Assembly (NCBI GenBank): GCA_947373605.1
Contig: CANBYM010000019.1
Coordinates: forward strand, 1 to 37,395
Length of the DNA: 37,395 nt
Source: Comamonadaceae bacterium
GTDB lineage: Bacteria; Pseudomonadota; Gammaproteobacteria; Burkholderiales; Burkholderiaceae_C
Direction of reading: 5' to 3'
Shown: positions 1-10,162 of the stretch, in pieces
Position numbering within the stretch: the first letter of the stretch is position 1
Layout of the letters: each line of letters opens with the position of its first letter
Program-made: the position numbers and the translations under genes
The notes under the pieces: generated by a model
The model's database searches: none
What the model was told of the DNA's origin: nothing
What the model saw: the letters and a program-made list of their open reading frames with translations, nothing else

Positions 1-3000
1 TACAGCAAATCCGTCACCAACACGATCGACCGGGCGGCCGACTTCGGCAATAAACGCGGGCTGGTTCCAGCGTCTAACGCGAGCGCAAATTTATCGATAG
101 TGTCGCTGCTACAAGTAAGCAAGAGTTTTTCACCGTCTACTGTGGCGGCCGGGCAAATCGCGCCATTGATCATCACCATGACCAACGCGAGTCCGCTGAG
201 CACGGTTTCGCTGACGTCCTTCACTGACAATCCCATTGACGGAGTGGGCGCCGGGCCATACGGCCTTAAAGTGAACTCGGTAGCTACCACATGTTCAGGT
301 GCCGGTGCATCCATTACCGGGGGTAATACTGGAGTTACATTGACGGGTGGCAGCATACCTCCCTCAGCAAACTGCAACATCACGGTCAATTATGTTGGAA
401 CGCTGCAATCGGCGGGCGCACCGCAATCATTCACCAACACGATAGCGACAGGAGCCATAGGTACCACTGATCCAACTATTTTCAGTCAACCGGCGAGCCA
501 CTCCGTTACTGTCATTGACCAGTTGACCATTAGTAAAGGTGTCAATACTGGGACTGCCGGACCCGGGAATCCGGTGCAATACAGCCTTACCGTTAACAAC
601 TATTCAGCGACCGCACTGAACAATGTTCGCATTACGGACGTGCTGCCGTCCGGCATGATTGCTTTGCCCTCCAGCCCGGCCGCACCGTCTCTATCGGGTA
701 CTAATTGTTTGTTACTTACGACCGATATTCCCGCGCTGCCTCTAAGTAGTTCAACACCGCATTTCACGATTGGCACGGTGCCTGCTGGCGTCGGCCCGAT
801 CCCCTCCGTTTGTACCGTCGTCTTTTGGGCGATGCCACCAACCGGTGCTACAGTCGGCAGCAAATTTAACAATGCGATTGGCACAGGTGGCGTAGCCGAC
901 GGCAACGGCAATGGATCAAATGCCAACGCAAGTGCATCCAATTCAGTGCAGGTCACGATTGCCAGCGTCGCCACTATAAGCAAGGTATTTAATCCGAGCT
1001 CAGCATTTGAAGGAACCGTTTCACATTTAAAGGTTACCTTCTCCAATCTGTCAGCACAGCCACTTAGCAACGCCAGTTTTACTGACAATTTACCCCTTGG
1101 GAGTAGCGGTTTGCAATTAACGTTGGCAAGCCCCGCCAACGCATCCAGCACTTGCAGCGGCGCCACGCTGACCGCCGTGCCCGGCAGTTCTTCGGTAAGC
1201 ATGAGCGGTGCCACCATACCTGCCCGTGCGAACAACGGTGGTGGCGCGTTGGGTACCTGTTCCTTGACGGTGGATGTGATTGGTCCTGCGGGCAATTACA
1301 CCAACACCTTGCCGCAAGGTGCACTGACTGCTACGGAGACTTATGCCGATGGAACCACACATACGGCATCCAGTGTGGGACCAGTATCGGCCAGCCTTAG
1401 TTACGCTTCTGCGCTTACGGCCAGCAAACAGTTTAGTCCCGCCACTATCAGCTCGGGTGGCAGATCTACAGTCACTGTGCAGCTTGGGAACGTGGGTACC
1501 GGCATCCTGAATAACGTCAGCGTGACGGACCCACTGCCAGGGAATATGGTGGTGGCAACGCCTTCTAATGCCTATACCACCTGTGGTGGTACGCCGGCTA
1601 TTACTGCTGCTCCGAACGCGAGTTCTGTGGTCATGGCAGGTGCAGTGATTCCTGCCAGCGGTCAATGCAATTTGTTGTTCGACGTTACTGCGACTGGTAG
1701 TGCAAATTGGACCAACAACATCCCGCAGGGCAACGTGTCTGCTACCGGTGGTGTACAGAATGTGGCCCCCGTCACTGCTACGCTAACGAACTCCACCTTG
1801 GGCGGAGTGACGGTTACCAACAACGTGGCACCTAATAGTTTGACTGCGCCCGGACAGGTTGCCGTTTTGAGCATCAACATTGCCAATTCAGGAACGGTTG
1901 CTTTAACGGGTGTGGGCCTGACAAACTATTTCACTGCAAACGGCCTGGCTGTGGGCGTGGCAAACGGCATGGTCGTATCGAGCAACCCCGGCGCGACCAC
2001 GACATGCAATGGGGCAATCATCTCTGCATCCGGCGGTGCCGCGCAAGTCGGGTTGTCCGGCGCGTCACTGGCTGCCGGTGCGAATTGCACTTTGAGTGTC
2101 AATGTCACGCTCAACGTGACCGGAACCGTTCAGGACACTATTCCGTTGAATGCGATAAGTACTTCGCAAGGTGTCAGTAACACCCTGGTAAGCGTGACCA
2201 GTCTTTCCGCTTCGGCCAATATCGGTGTGAGCAAAACTTTCATACCGCCTGTCATCAAGCCGGGTGACCGTTCGCGCCTGCGGATTACTTTCATCAATCC
2301 ATTGTCAATTGCAGTCACCAGTCTGGCGGCGACCGACAACCTGGTCGGTATGACAGTTCCTGCCGGGGCTAACCCGTCTACCACCTGCAGCGGCGCTGTG
2401 ATTGCGTCTACTGCTAACCAGGTCACCATCAGCGGCGGCAGCCTGCCGCCCGCGTCGAATGGCGCCTCGGCGACCTGTGTGGCTGAAATAGATGTGACCG
2501 CGGCAACAACCGCGACCTATAGCAATCAAATTGCAGCCCACGCCGTTACCGGGATTGTTTCGGGTTCATCGGTTAACAACCCGGTTGCGGCCACGGCGAC
2601 GCTGCAAGTCAGCAATCCGGTAACGATCACCAAGTCCTTTAGCCCGGCAACTGTCCCGTTGGGAACGCAGTCGACCTTAACGATCACCTTGAATAATTCA
2701 AACAGCATTGCGTTGACCGGTGCGGTGCTGGTAGACGCCTTGCCCTCCAACTTAACGGTTGGCCTGACGCCGTCGGCAAGTACGACCTGCGGTGGCACCA
2801 GCGTCTACGTAGCTTCTGCGCCATCAGCGACATCAATCGCTTTGACGGGCGCCACTATTGCGGCGGGTAGCAGTTGTACGGTTACGGTCAACGTAGTCAG
2901 CAATTTCGCAGGCACCTATGTCAACACTATTCCCGGCGGCGCACTGAGTACAGTGGAGGGTGTCACCAATGAGTTGCCCAACTCAGGCACCGTAGTCGTG

Positions 3001-6000
3001 CAAAACCCGCCCACGGTGGGTAAGCAATTCAGTCCCGCATCCATTGCGGTTAACGGCACCTCGGTTCTGACGATTGTGCTGGGCAATACCAATGCTACGG
3101 CGGCGACCCTGACTGCGGACTTGGTGGATACCTTGCCTACTTCGCCGGCAAATATCGTGATTGCGCCGTCGAACGGCCTCAGCGGAACCTGCTTGTCGAC
3201 AGGCACTGTCGCTTTGACTGCGGGCAGCATCACTCTGCAAAACGGATCAACGATCCCTGCCGGTGGCTGCACGATCAGCGTTAACGTGACGGGCAATCTC
3301 AACGGTACCTATAACAATGCCATTCCCGTTGGTGCCTTGCAAACCACTTTGGGAAGCAACCTCACTCCTGCCACGGCCAATTTGGTGATTAGCCCGCTCG
3401 GGTATATCTCGGGTCGGGTTTTTAACGATAACGCACTCACCCCGAATGGTGTTTACGGCAGCCCGGACACACCGGTTGCTAACGCTGCCATTAATTTGAC
3501 CGGGACGGATTACGGTTCGAGCGGTGTCAGCAATGGCGGGACCAGCGTGGCGTTTAGCGCCTCGACGACCACAGACGCTTTGGGCAATTACTACTTCACG
3601 GGGCTGAACCCGGGTAGCTATACCGTCACCAGGCCTGGCATACCAACGGGTACTTTGCCTGGAATTACTACCGCCGGCACCATCAGTGGTGTTGGGACGG
3701 CGGGCGTTGCAACGGCATCGTCAGCGACGCCGGGTGCAATTGCAAACATTGTCTTGTTGAGAAATGCCGGGCTAGTCGCAAGCTCTGCCGACAATAATTT
3801 TTCCGATGTCATTGCGTCCACTATCTCCGGGACGGTGTTCCTTGACGCCAACGACAACGGAGTCTATGAGGCGGCGGACTCACCGCTACAAGGCGTGGCT
3901 ATTGAGCTATGGAACGCATCCGGTACCGTAGTATCGAGTACAACTACCGGCAGCAATGGCGTTTACAGCTTTAGCGGACTGGGCCCTGGAACCTATTCGA
4001 TTCATGAGCCGCTACAACCTGCCAACACTGCCAATGGGATAAGCACGGCGGGCAGCGTAGGCAACGGAGGGCACGCAGGTACGGCGACCCCGAATACGGT
4101 AGTTCCTAGCGTCATCGCAAATATTGCATTGCCTCCCAATACCAGCAGTCAGGGTAACAACTTTGCGGAAGTTCCCACGGGCCGTCAGATGCGCGGGCGG
4201 GTCTTCGTTGATGTTTTGAACACAGGCGTGTACGGCGGCAACGATTACGGTATCGGTGGCGTTTCGATCCAATTGAGCGGAACGGATCTGAACAATATGC
4301 CGGTCACCCAAACGACTTCCACAGCAGCGGATGGAAGCTATGTGTTTTCCGGGTTGGCTGCCGGTACCTATGTGGTTACAGAACCGGTAGACCCTGTGGG
4401 AACTACCAGTGGCAGAACGTCAGCCGGAACAACAGGGGGGACTGTGACCGCCGTCGGAGCTGCGCCGTCGTTCATTTCCGCGATAAATTTAAACGGCACC
4501 AATACGATTTCCGCGAACAACAATTTCCCGCGTCTGGTCGGTCTGGTTCCGGATCTAACTTTGTTGATGACGCATAGTCCGGCCAGTTTCGGCGCTGGCA
4601 GTACTACGGGCTACTACACCTTGACAGCTTCGAATGTCGGACCTCAGACCACATCCGGTAGGCTGACGGTGATTGATAACTTGCCTGCCGGTATCACTTT
4701 GACACAGACACCCGCCGGGACAGGCTGGACCTGTACTGGCGCAGCCGGTGCAAGTTCATTCACCTGCACCACCAACGATGCGATAGCAGCGGGCGCCAAC
4801 GGACCAGCCATCATTGTGCGTGTAGCTGTTGCGCCGGGTTTGCAGGGGCAGACCCTCACTAACACGGCTTCCATCTCCGGCGGTGCCGAGCCGGTGGCGT
4901 TGAACGGCAACAACACTGCCAATGATCCGACGCCCATTGCAGTGGGAGCCTCGGTGAGCGGGCATGTATGGCTGGATGTGACACATGATCGGAACTACGC
5001 CAATGCGAGCGATTACGGGCAAGCCGGCTGGGGTGTGCAACTGGTGCTCAATGGGGTTGTTGTTGCAAGCACCAGCACGGCTGCAGACGGTGCTTATATT
5101 TTCAGTAATGTTGCGCCTGGAACCGGTTACCAGATTCGCTTCCTTCATCCTGGCAACAACATGCCATGGGGCGGTGCTGTTCCCAATGAGTCTGCAACGC
5201 CCTTTACGTCCGGTGTCAATGCAGGCGTCACCAATGTATCAACGGGCATCCGCTCCGGCGCAAATCCGGCAGGTGCTACGACCACCGGCGGTACGCTTTC
5301 GGGTCTGACGCTGGCGTCGGGTATTGCGACGGTGCAGCAAAGCTTGCCGATAGATCCGACGGGAATAGTCTATGACGCAGTCAGCCGGCTGCCTGTCGCC
5401 GCAGCGGTTGTGACGATTAGCGGCCCAACCGGATTTACACCGGCGACTGACCTTGTGGGCGGACAAGCAAGCGAGACCACAGGGGTAGATGGTCGCTATC
5501 AATTTTTACTCAACCCCACTGCACCGTCCGGCACCTATCGCCTGGCCATCACCGCTTATCCCGCCGGATACGCCACGCAGAGTTCCGCAGTGATCCCGCC
5601 TTGTACCGCTACGCTGAACGTTGGTCCATCGCCGGCGCCGGCGCTGATACAGGTAAGCAATACCGCGCCGAATGCGGCAACGGTGGTGGCGACACCTGCC
5701 GGCTGCCCATCCGGTAGCGCGGGGCTGAATGCCACCAACGAGGCCAGCACCCAGTACTTCCTGTCGTTTCAGCTATCAAATAGTTCTGCCAATGTGATTA
5801 ACAACCACATTCCCATAGACCCGTTGTCAAGCACCGGGTTTGTCTTGAGCAAGACGGCCGACCGCCAGATAGCGCAGATCGGTGATACGGTGCGCTACAC
5901 AGTTGAGGTACGCCTGAATTCATCGGGTGTGTTGCCTCAGGTGACTGTGCGTGATCACCTGCCACCGGGCTTTACTTTGGTGCCCGGTACGGTGCAGGTC

Positions 6001-6801
6001 AACGGATTACAGGCGGCCAATCCGGTTGGCGGGCTGGGGCCATTGCTGGCATTCAACCTGGGCTTGCTACGTGGCACTGGCAACACCACCGCCGTTGGCC
6101 CCCAAGCCATTAAGTTGCAGTACCGCGTACGCGTCGGTATCGGAGCGCAGCAGGGCAACGGTATTAACACCGCAATGGCGGTCGGCTGCAGTTCAAGTAA
6201 CGGCTGTGTCAGCGCGCAGACTTTTCAGCCACTGACAAATAGCGTGTTGTCAAACCAGGGAAGCTACAAGGTTACCGTGAGCGGTGGTGTCTTTACCGAC
6301 CAGGCCTGCGTGCTGGGAAAAATATATGTGGAGTGCAATAACAACCACATCCAGGACGACGAGGAAATAGGTATTCCGGGCGTGCGCTTGTATTTTGAAG
6401 ATGGCACGTACGTGGTGAGTGACTCGGAGGGCAAGTACAGCCGCTGCGGCATGACGCCACGCAGTCACGTGCTGACGCCCGATCCGGCCACGCTGCCGCA
6501 GGGGTCGCACCTCACTACGTCAAGCAACCGCAACCTCGGCGATGCGAATAGCCTCTTTGTTGACCTGAAAAATGGCGAGTTGCATCGTGCCGATTTCATC
6601 GAGGGAAGCTGTTCCAACCGCGTGCTGGAACAGGTCAAGGCCCGGCGCACGCAGGGTGAGGTGAGGTCGGTTGAAACAGAGCGTGCAAACGGCTCGGCGC
6701 TGCGTTTCGAGAGCAAATCGCCGGGTTATCCGCTGCAGGGCACTGACAGTGCCAATCAGCCGCTGGTGAAGCCACGGCAAGGAGCTGTCAATGCGCAATA
6801 A
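1..6801 (+). CDS. Giant DUF11 / SdrD-B-like repeat surface protein (5' partial)
   Basis: The reading frame is open from base 1 to the TAA at 6799-6801, so the true start lies upstream; at least 2266 residues are visible. The GTG at 100 is only an internal codon. Eight tandem DUF11-like units of about 130-150 residues come first (about 115-3400), each opening with a motif like SKxFxPxxxxxG and closing with an N-T-I-P-like strand. Three SdrD-B/prealbumin-like domains follow (about 3400-4530; GRVFxDxNxxG and DGxYxFxGLxPGxYxV). Then come another DUF11 unit (4540-4950), an SdrD-B unit (4951-5340), a carboxypeptidase-regulatory-like unit (5350-5600), a DUF11 unit (from 5836) and a Cys-containing SdrD-B-like tail (6295-6620) with a likely calcium loop. 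Such domains build long extracellular stalks. No LPXTG, hydrophobic anchor or autotransporter barrel is present, so anchoring or secretion must come from elsewhere, plausibly from the next two genes. The function as adhesin or surface filament is inferred. Confidence 0.85.
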   Translation, partial: YSKSVTNTIDRAADFGNKRGLVPASNASANLSIVSLLQVSKSFSPSTVAAGQIAPLIITMTNASPLSTVSLTSFTDNPIDGVGAGPYGLKVNSVATTCSGAGASITGGNTGVTLTGGSIPPSANCNITVNYVGTLQSAGAPQSFTNTIATGAIGTTDPTIFSQPASHSVTVIDQLTISKGVNTGTAGPGNPVQYSLTVNNYSATALNNVRITDVLPSGMIALPSSPAAPSLSGTNCLLLTTDIPALPLSSSTPHFTIGTVPAGVGPIPSVCTVVFWAMPPTGATVGSKFNNAIGTGGVADGNGNGSNANASASNSVQVTIASVATISKVFNPSSAFEGTVSHLKVTFSNLSAQPLSNASFTDNLPLGSSGLQLTLASPANASSTCSGATLTAVPGSSSVSMSGATIPARANNGGGALGTCSLTVDVIGPAGNYTNTLPQGALTATETYADGTTHTASSVGPVSASLSYASALTASKQFSPATISSGGRSTVTVQLGNVGTGILNNVSVTDPLPGNMVVATPSNAYTTCGGTPAITAAPNASSVVMAGAVIPASGQCNLLFDVTATGSANWTNNIPQGNVSATGGVQNVAPVTATLTNSTLGGVTVTNNVAPNSLTAPGQVAVLSINIANSGTVALTGVGLTNYFTANGLAVGVANGMVVSSNPGATTTCNGAIISASGGAAQVGLSGASLAAGANCTLSVNVTLNVTGTVQDTIPLNAISTSQGVSNTLVSVTSLSASANIGVSKTFIPPVIKPGDRSRLRITFINPLSIAVTSLAATDNLVGMTVPAGANPSTTCSGAVIASTANQVTISGGSLPPASNGASATCVAEIDVTAATTATYSNQIAAHAVTGIVSGSSVNNPVAATATLQVSNPVTITKSFSPATVPLGTQSTLTITLNNSNSIALTGAVLVDALPSNLTVGLTPSASTTCGGTSVYVASAPSATSIALTGATIAAGSSCTVTVNVVSNFAGTYVNTIPGGALSTVEGVTNELPNSGTVVVQNPPTVGKQFSPASIAVNGTSVLTIVLGNTNATAATLTADLVDTLPTSPANIVIAPSNGLSGTCLSTGTVALTAGSITLQNGSTIPAGGCTISVNVTGNLNGTYNNAIPVGALQTTLGSNLTPATANLVISPLGYISGRVFNDNALTPNGVYGSPDTPVANAAINLTGTDYGSSGVSNGGTSVAFSASTTTDALGNYYFTGLNPGSYTVTRPGIPTGTLPGITTAGTISGVGTAGVATASSATPGAIANIVLLRNAGLVASSADNNFSDVIASTISGTVFLDANDNGVYEAADSPLQGVAIELWNASGTVVSSTTTGSNGVYSFSGLGPGTYSIHEPLQPANTANGISTAGSVGNGGHAGTATPNTVVPSVIANIALPPNTSSQGNNFAEVPTGRQMRGRVFVDVLNTGVYGGNDYGIGGVSIQLSGTDLNNMPVTQTTSTAADGSYVFSGLAAGTYVVTEPVDPVGTTSGRTSAGTTGGTVTAVGAAPSFISAINLNGTNTISANNNFPRLVGLVPDLTLLMTHSPASFGAGSTTGYYTLTASNVGPQTTSGRLTVIDNLPAGITLTQTPAGTGWTCTGAAGASSFTCTTNDAIAAGANGPAIIVRVAVAPGLQGQTLTNTASISGGAEPVALNGNNTANDPTPIAVGASVSGHVWLDVTHDRNYANASDYGQAGWGVQLVLNGVVVASTSTAADGAYIFSNVAPGTGYQIRFLHPGNNMPWGGAVPNESATPFTSGVNAGVTNVSTGIRSGANPAGATTTGGTLSGLTLASGIATVQQSLPIDPTGIVYDAVSRLPVAAAVVTISGPTGFTPATDLVGGQASETTGVDGRYQFLLNPTAPSGTYRLAITAYPAGYATQSSAVIPPCTATLNVGPSPAPALIQVSNTAPNAATVVATPAGCPSGSAGLNATNEASTQYFLSFQLSNSSANVINNHIPIDPLSSTGFVLSKTADRQIAQIGDTVRYTVEVRLNSSGVLPQVTVRDHLPPGFTLVPGTVQVNGLQAANPVGGLGPLLAFNLGLLRGTGNTTAVGPQAIKLQYRVRVGIGAQQGNGINTAMAVGCSSSNGCVSAQTFQPLTNSVLSNQGSYKVTVSGGVFTDQACVLGKIYVECNNNHIQDDEEIGIPGVRLYFEDGTYVVSDSEGKYSRCGMTPRSHVLTPDPATLPQGSHLTTSSNRNLGDANSLFVDLKNGELHRADFIEGSCSNRVLEQVKARRTQGEVRSVETERANGSALRFESKSPGYPLQGTDSANQPLVKPRQGAVNAQ
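115..3400 (+). repeat. Eight tandem DUF11-like domain repeats (protein level)
   Basis: Unit starts, judged by the SKxFxP-like opening, lie near 115, 529, 976, 1420, 1813, 2227, 2626 and 3016, so the period is about 390-450 bp. The repeats are diverged at DNA level and recognisable mainly in translation: an opening motif, a central Thr-Thr-Cys-Gly-like motif, an Ile-Pro-Ala-x-x-x-Cys motif and a closing strand. Each unit carries a conserved Cys pair. Old duplication followed by drift is the simplest reading. Confidence 0.75.
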
Positions 6802-9800
6802 GAACCAAGGTTACGTGCACTTGCAGCGTTCGCTGGTGGCGGTATGCGTGCTGTTGCTGGCGGCACAGCCCTGCAGCGTATTGGCGCAAGCGTTTGACGG
6901 ACGTTACGCGCCCTTGACCGGCGGCGACCGCAGTGCCTGGTCCGGTGCCGGTACGCCGCTGTATCCAATGGCTAACCCGGCCGATGTGCCATCCGATCAA
7001 CGCAGCGCGTTGTTCAAAGGCCAGTCGGGTAGGGTTGACTACAGCGCTAACAGTGAGGCTGCCCATCTGGTCGTCGAGGTCGACCGCAACGGGGTATCTG
7101 CTGATGGTCAGACGCCGGTTGGTGTCACGCTGCGGGTGCTGGGTAAGGACGGCAAGGCCTTGGCCAATGCGGTCGTTGCCACGATAGAGGTCAGCGGCGG
7201 GCGTATTTTGTTGCCCGGCGCAAAAACCGACGAACTCGGACCCGACGCGCGCAGCGCCGACCGCAGCACGCCCGGTGTGCAGCTCGAGGTGAAGAATGGC
7301 CTGGCGCACTTTCGCCTGCTTGCACCCATAACACCACAGGACGTGCAGCTGCGCGTGACCGTCGGGGAGCAGGAAGCGTCCGGCATGGTCAGCTTCGTAC
7401 CCGATATGCGCAAAATGGTCGCAGCGGGTTTGGTCGAAGGCATTATCAATTTCAGCAATGGAGCCAACCTGTTGGCGCCGGCCCATACCAATGATGGTTT
7501 CGACGCCGAGATCCAGCACTTCAGCACCGTGTTTGGCAATGGCCAGGCCAGTGCCGGTGCGCGCTCTGCTTTTTTCCTCAAGGGTGTGATCAAGGGCGAG
7601 TACCTTCTGACTGCGTCGTACGACTCGGATAAGGACGTGCAGTCGCGTTTGCAAAGCGCAGTGCGGCCGGATGACTTTTATCCTGTGTACGGCGATTCGT
7701 CGATCAAGGGCGAGGAGGCCAAATCGTCGACCGCCTTGTACGTGCGAATCGACAAAGACAAGTGCTATTTGATGTATGGCGACTTTGTCACAGGCGACGG
7801 GTTCAGTCAGCGCAGCGGTGGCGGGGCGGTGGCAGGACTGCAGCAGCGCAGCCTGGGCGCCTACAACCGCAGTGCGACCGGCATCCGCTGGCATTATGAA
7901 AAAGACAAGGTGACTGGCAATGTGTTTGCCATTAACGATACGTTGCGCCAGGTGATTGATGAGTTCGCCAGCCAGGGCAGCGGTCCGTATGCGCTGAGTA
8001 ACAACGGCGCCGTGCAGGACAGGGAGAAAGTGGAAGTGGTGGTGCGCGACCGCAACATGCCGGCGCGTATTCTGAGTACCACGCAGTTGATGCCGTTGGC
8101 AGACTACACATTCGAGCCGTTCAGCGGCCGCATTGTGCTTAACCAGTTTTTGCCGGCATTTGATCCCAACCTGAACCCGGTGTCGCTGCGCGTCACCTAT
8201 GAAGTGGACCAGGGCGGCGAGGCATTTTGGGTTCTCGGGGCCGACGGGCAGTTGCGCATCAATGAGCATTTCGAAATTGGGGGTTCGGCGGTGCAGGACC
8301 AGAACCCGCTGGCGGGCAACCAACTCACCAGCGCCAACGCCAGCTGGCGCATTGCACCAGGGACCATGTTGGTGGCCGAAGTGGCGCAGACAATCAGTGA
8401 AGTCAACACCAATCCGGTTAACCAGAATACCCTGCCGGGCCTGGTCAATATGAACGGTGACGTGGCGGGGCAGGCGTGGCGGGTTGAACTGGCACACGAG
8501 ACCGAGACTACCAAGGGACATCTGTTCATCGGCCAGTCGGACCCGACGTTCAACAATTTGGCCGCGCCACTTACCGGCGGTAAAGCAGAGGCGATGGCAC
8601 AGGGCTCGGTCAAGCTGTCCTCAACGACAGACATTTACGCCCAGGCACAACACAATGAAGACCGTAACCCTGGCATGGCAAGTAGTGACGAAGCCCAGGT
8701 CGGTATCAAGGTCAAGCTGACAGATCGCCTGTTGCTTGATGCGGGTGTTCGCGCGCTGAGTCAAAGCAGCGGAATTGTGGCAGCGACGGCGGCAGCGCCG
8801 TTTTCTTCCACCGCGGGCCTTACCGGCAGCATCGCCAGCGGTGCGGCGGGTAGTGCGACAGGCTATGGCAACCAGGTCATCGACACTGTCAGCGGTCTTC
8901 CCGTTATTCAGAACGGCACACTACCGGTACTACCCACGTTGAACCAGGCCAGCGGTATGCAAACCGAAACAGCACGCGTCGGCCTGGGTTTCAAGGCGAC
9001 GGACCGTCTGACGCTGGGGGGTGAGGTTGAATCGTCGGTTTCCGGCGACCCGCTGCAGCGGTATTCATTGGGAGGGGACTATCTGCTGGCGGAACGCACC
9101 CGCATGTATGCCCGCCTGGAGCAGCTAAGCGGTGTTTCCAGTCCGACCAATCCAACAGCGCCGAATGCCGACAGTGAAGCACTGGTGTTCGGCATTGATA
9201 CGTCGTATTGGCACGATGCTCAGCTCTTCAGCGAATACCGCATGCGTGATTCGTTGAGCGGCTCCGACACCGAACTGGCCTCGGGGGTGCGCAACAGCTG
9301 GTTGTTGAGCCCCGGCTTGCGTGCCAATACGGCCTATGAACGCACGGAAGTCCTGTCCGGAGCGGCACCCGTTACGCAGGCTGTTTCGGGGGGACTCGAT
9401 TACACGGCAGACCCACTGTGGCGCGGCTCTACCAAACTCGAATACCGCGTGAGCGGCGATGTACCCGGATCGGTCACCGATCAAGGGTTCAACACCACGA
9501 TGTGGCAGGTCATGGCCGCACGCAAGCTGAGCCGGGACTGGACCTTCCTGTCGCGCAACTATATGTTGCTGACCCAGCACGATGCGACCGGCAGTGTCTT
9601 TCAGGACCGGGTGCAGGTGGGCGCGGCCTACCGTGAAAACGATAGGAACCGGGTCAACGCACTGGCAAAGTACGAATACAAAACCGAGCAGGACAATAGC
9701 AATGCCGCGGTTGGACCACTGGCCAGCACTGCGCACATTGTTTCCGTGTTGGCTGACTACCATCCGTCGCGTCCCTGGTGGACCACAGGGCGCATCGCCG

Positions 9801-10156
9801 CCAAATGGCAGCAGGACCAGCTCGAAGGCGGTATCAACGACAGTTTTCAGGCCCAGTTGTTATCGGGGCGGATCACCTATGACGTCACAGAAGACTGGGA
9901 CGTCGGCGTGATGGCTGCAGTGCAACTCGGCCAGCATGCCTCGCAGCAGGCCGCAACCGGCGTTGAGGTGGGCTACCTGCTACAGCAAAACCTATGGCTG
10001 TCGGTGGGCTACAACTACGCCGGCTTCTCGGCCAATTCTGACCTTGCGGGTTATGAATACACCAGAGAAGGCATTTATTTGCGCCTGCGCTTCAAGTTTG
10101 ACCAGGACCTGTTCGCCGGATCCAACCAGAATATCAACCGTACTCTCGACCGCTGA
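6791..10156 (+). CDS. Large outer-membrane beta-barrel protein with N-terminal Ig-like domain
   Basis: The protein has 1121 residues. The start ATG at 6791 lies inside the last codons of the preceding gene (11-bp overlap ending in its TAA), implying translational coupling. Residues 1-33 form a signal peptide ending near Leu-Ala-Gln-Ala. Residues about 75-205 resemble an invasin-like Ig domain (a Gly-Val-Ser-Ala-Asp-Gly segment followed by alternating strands). From about residue 215 to the end the sequence is dominated by alternating polar/hydrophobic strands rich in Gly, Tyr and Asn, and it finishes with strands of the type YLRLRFKFD, as expected for an outer-membrane barrel. I see no TonB box or clear plug, so calling it a TonB-dependent receptor would be unsafe. 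Its place between an exported repeat protein and an OmpA-like protein suggests it secretes or displays the giant protein; this is inference. Confidence 0.75.
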   Translation: MRNKNQGYVHLQRSLVAVCVLLLAAQPCSVLAQAFDGRYAPLTGGDRSAWSGAGTPLYPMANPADVPSDQRSALFKGQSGRVDYSANSEAAHLVVEVDRNGVSADGQTPVGVTLRVLGKDGKALANAVVATIEVSGGRILLPGAKTDELGPDARSADRSTPGVQLEVKNGLAHFRLLAPITPQDVQLRVTVGEQEASGMVSFVPDMRKMVAAGLVEGIINFSNGANLLAPAHTNDGFDAEIQHFSTVFGNGQASAGARSAFFLKGVIKGEYLLTASYDSDKDVQSRLQSAVRPDDFYPVYGDSSIKGEEAKSSTALYVRIDKDKCYLMYGDFVTGDGFSQRSGGGAVAGLQQRSLGAYNRSATGIRWHYEKDKVTGNVFAINDTLRQVIDEFASQGSGPYALSNNGAVQDREKVEVVVRDRNMPARILSTTQLMPLADYTFEPFSGRIVLNQFLPAFDPNLNPVSLRVTYEVDQGGEAFWVLGADGQLRINEHFEIGGSAVQDQNPLAGNQLTSANASWRIAPGTMLVAEVAQTISEVNTNPVNQNTLPGLVNMNGDVAGQAWRVELAHETETTKGHLFIGQSDPTFNNLAAPLTGGKAEAMAQGSVKLSSTTDIYAQAQHNEDRNPGMASSDEAQVGIKVKLTDRLLLDAGVRALSQSSGIVAATAAAPFSSTAGLTGSIASGAAGSATGYGNQVIDTVSGLPVIQNGTLPVLPTLNQASGMQTETARVGLGFKATDRLTLGGEVESSVSGDPLQRYSLGGDYLLAERTRMYARLEQLSGVSSPTNPTAPNADSEALVFGIDTSYWHDAQLFSEYRMRDSLSGSDTELASGVRNSWLLSPGLRANTAYERTEVLSGAAPVTQAVSGGLDYTADPLWRGSTKLEYRVSGDVPGSVTDQGFNTTMWQVMAARKLSRDWTFLSRNYMLLTQHDATGSVFQDRVQVGAAYRENDRNRVNALAKYEYKTEQDNSNAAVGPLASTAHIVSVLADYHPSRPWWTTGRIAAKWQQDQLEGGINDSFQAQLLSGRITYDVTEDWDVGVMAAVQLGQHASQQAATGVEVGYLLQQNLWLSVGYNYAGFSANSDLAGYEYTREGIYLRLRFKFDQDLFAGSNQNINRTLDR

Positions 10157-10162
10157 AGCACC

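Noticed and set aside
600-1295. Long - strand open frames within the DUF11 repeats (231 and 182 codons)
   Set aside because: They follow the repeat period of the + strand gene and show no protein features; they are shadows of its Thr/Ala/Gly-rich codons.
115-3400. Periodic repeats considered as a CRISPR or DNA-level satellite
   Set aside because: The period is about 400 bp, it is coding and diverged, and it is explained by tandem protein domains.
6788-8521. A 577-codon open frame on the - strand opposite the barrel gene
   Set aside because: It lies antisense inside a well-supported gene, has no ribosome site and reads as the mirror of codon bias (rich in His, Arg and Gln); no domain is recognisable.
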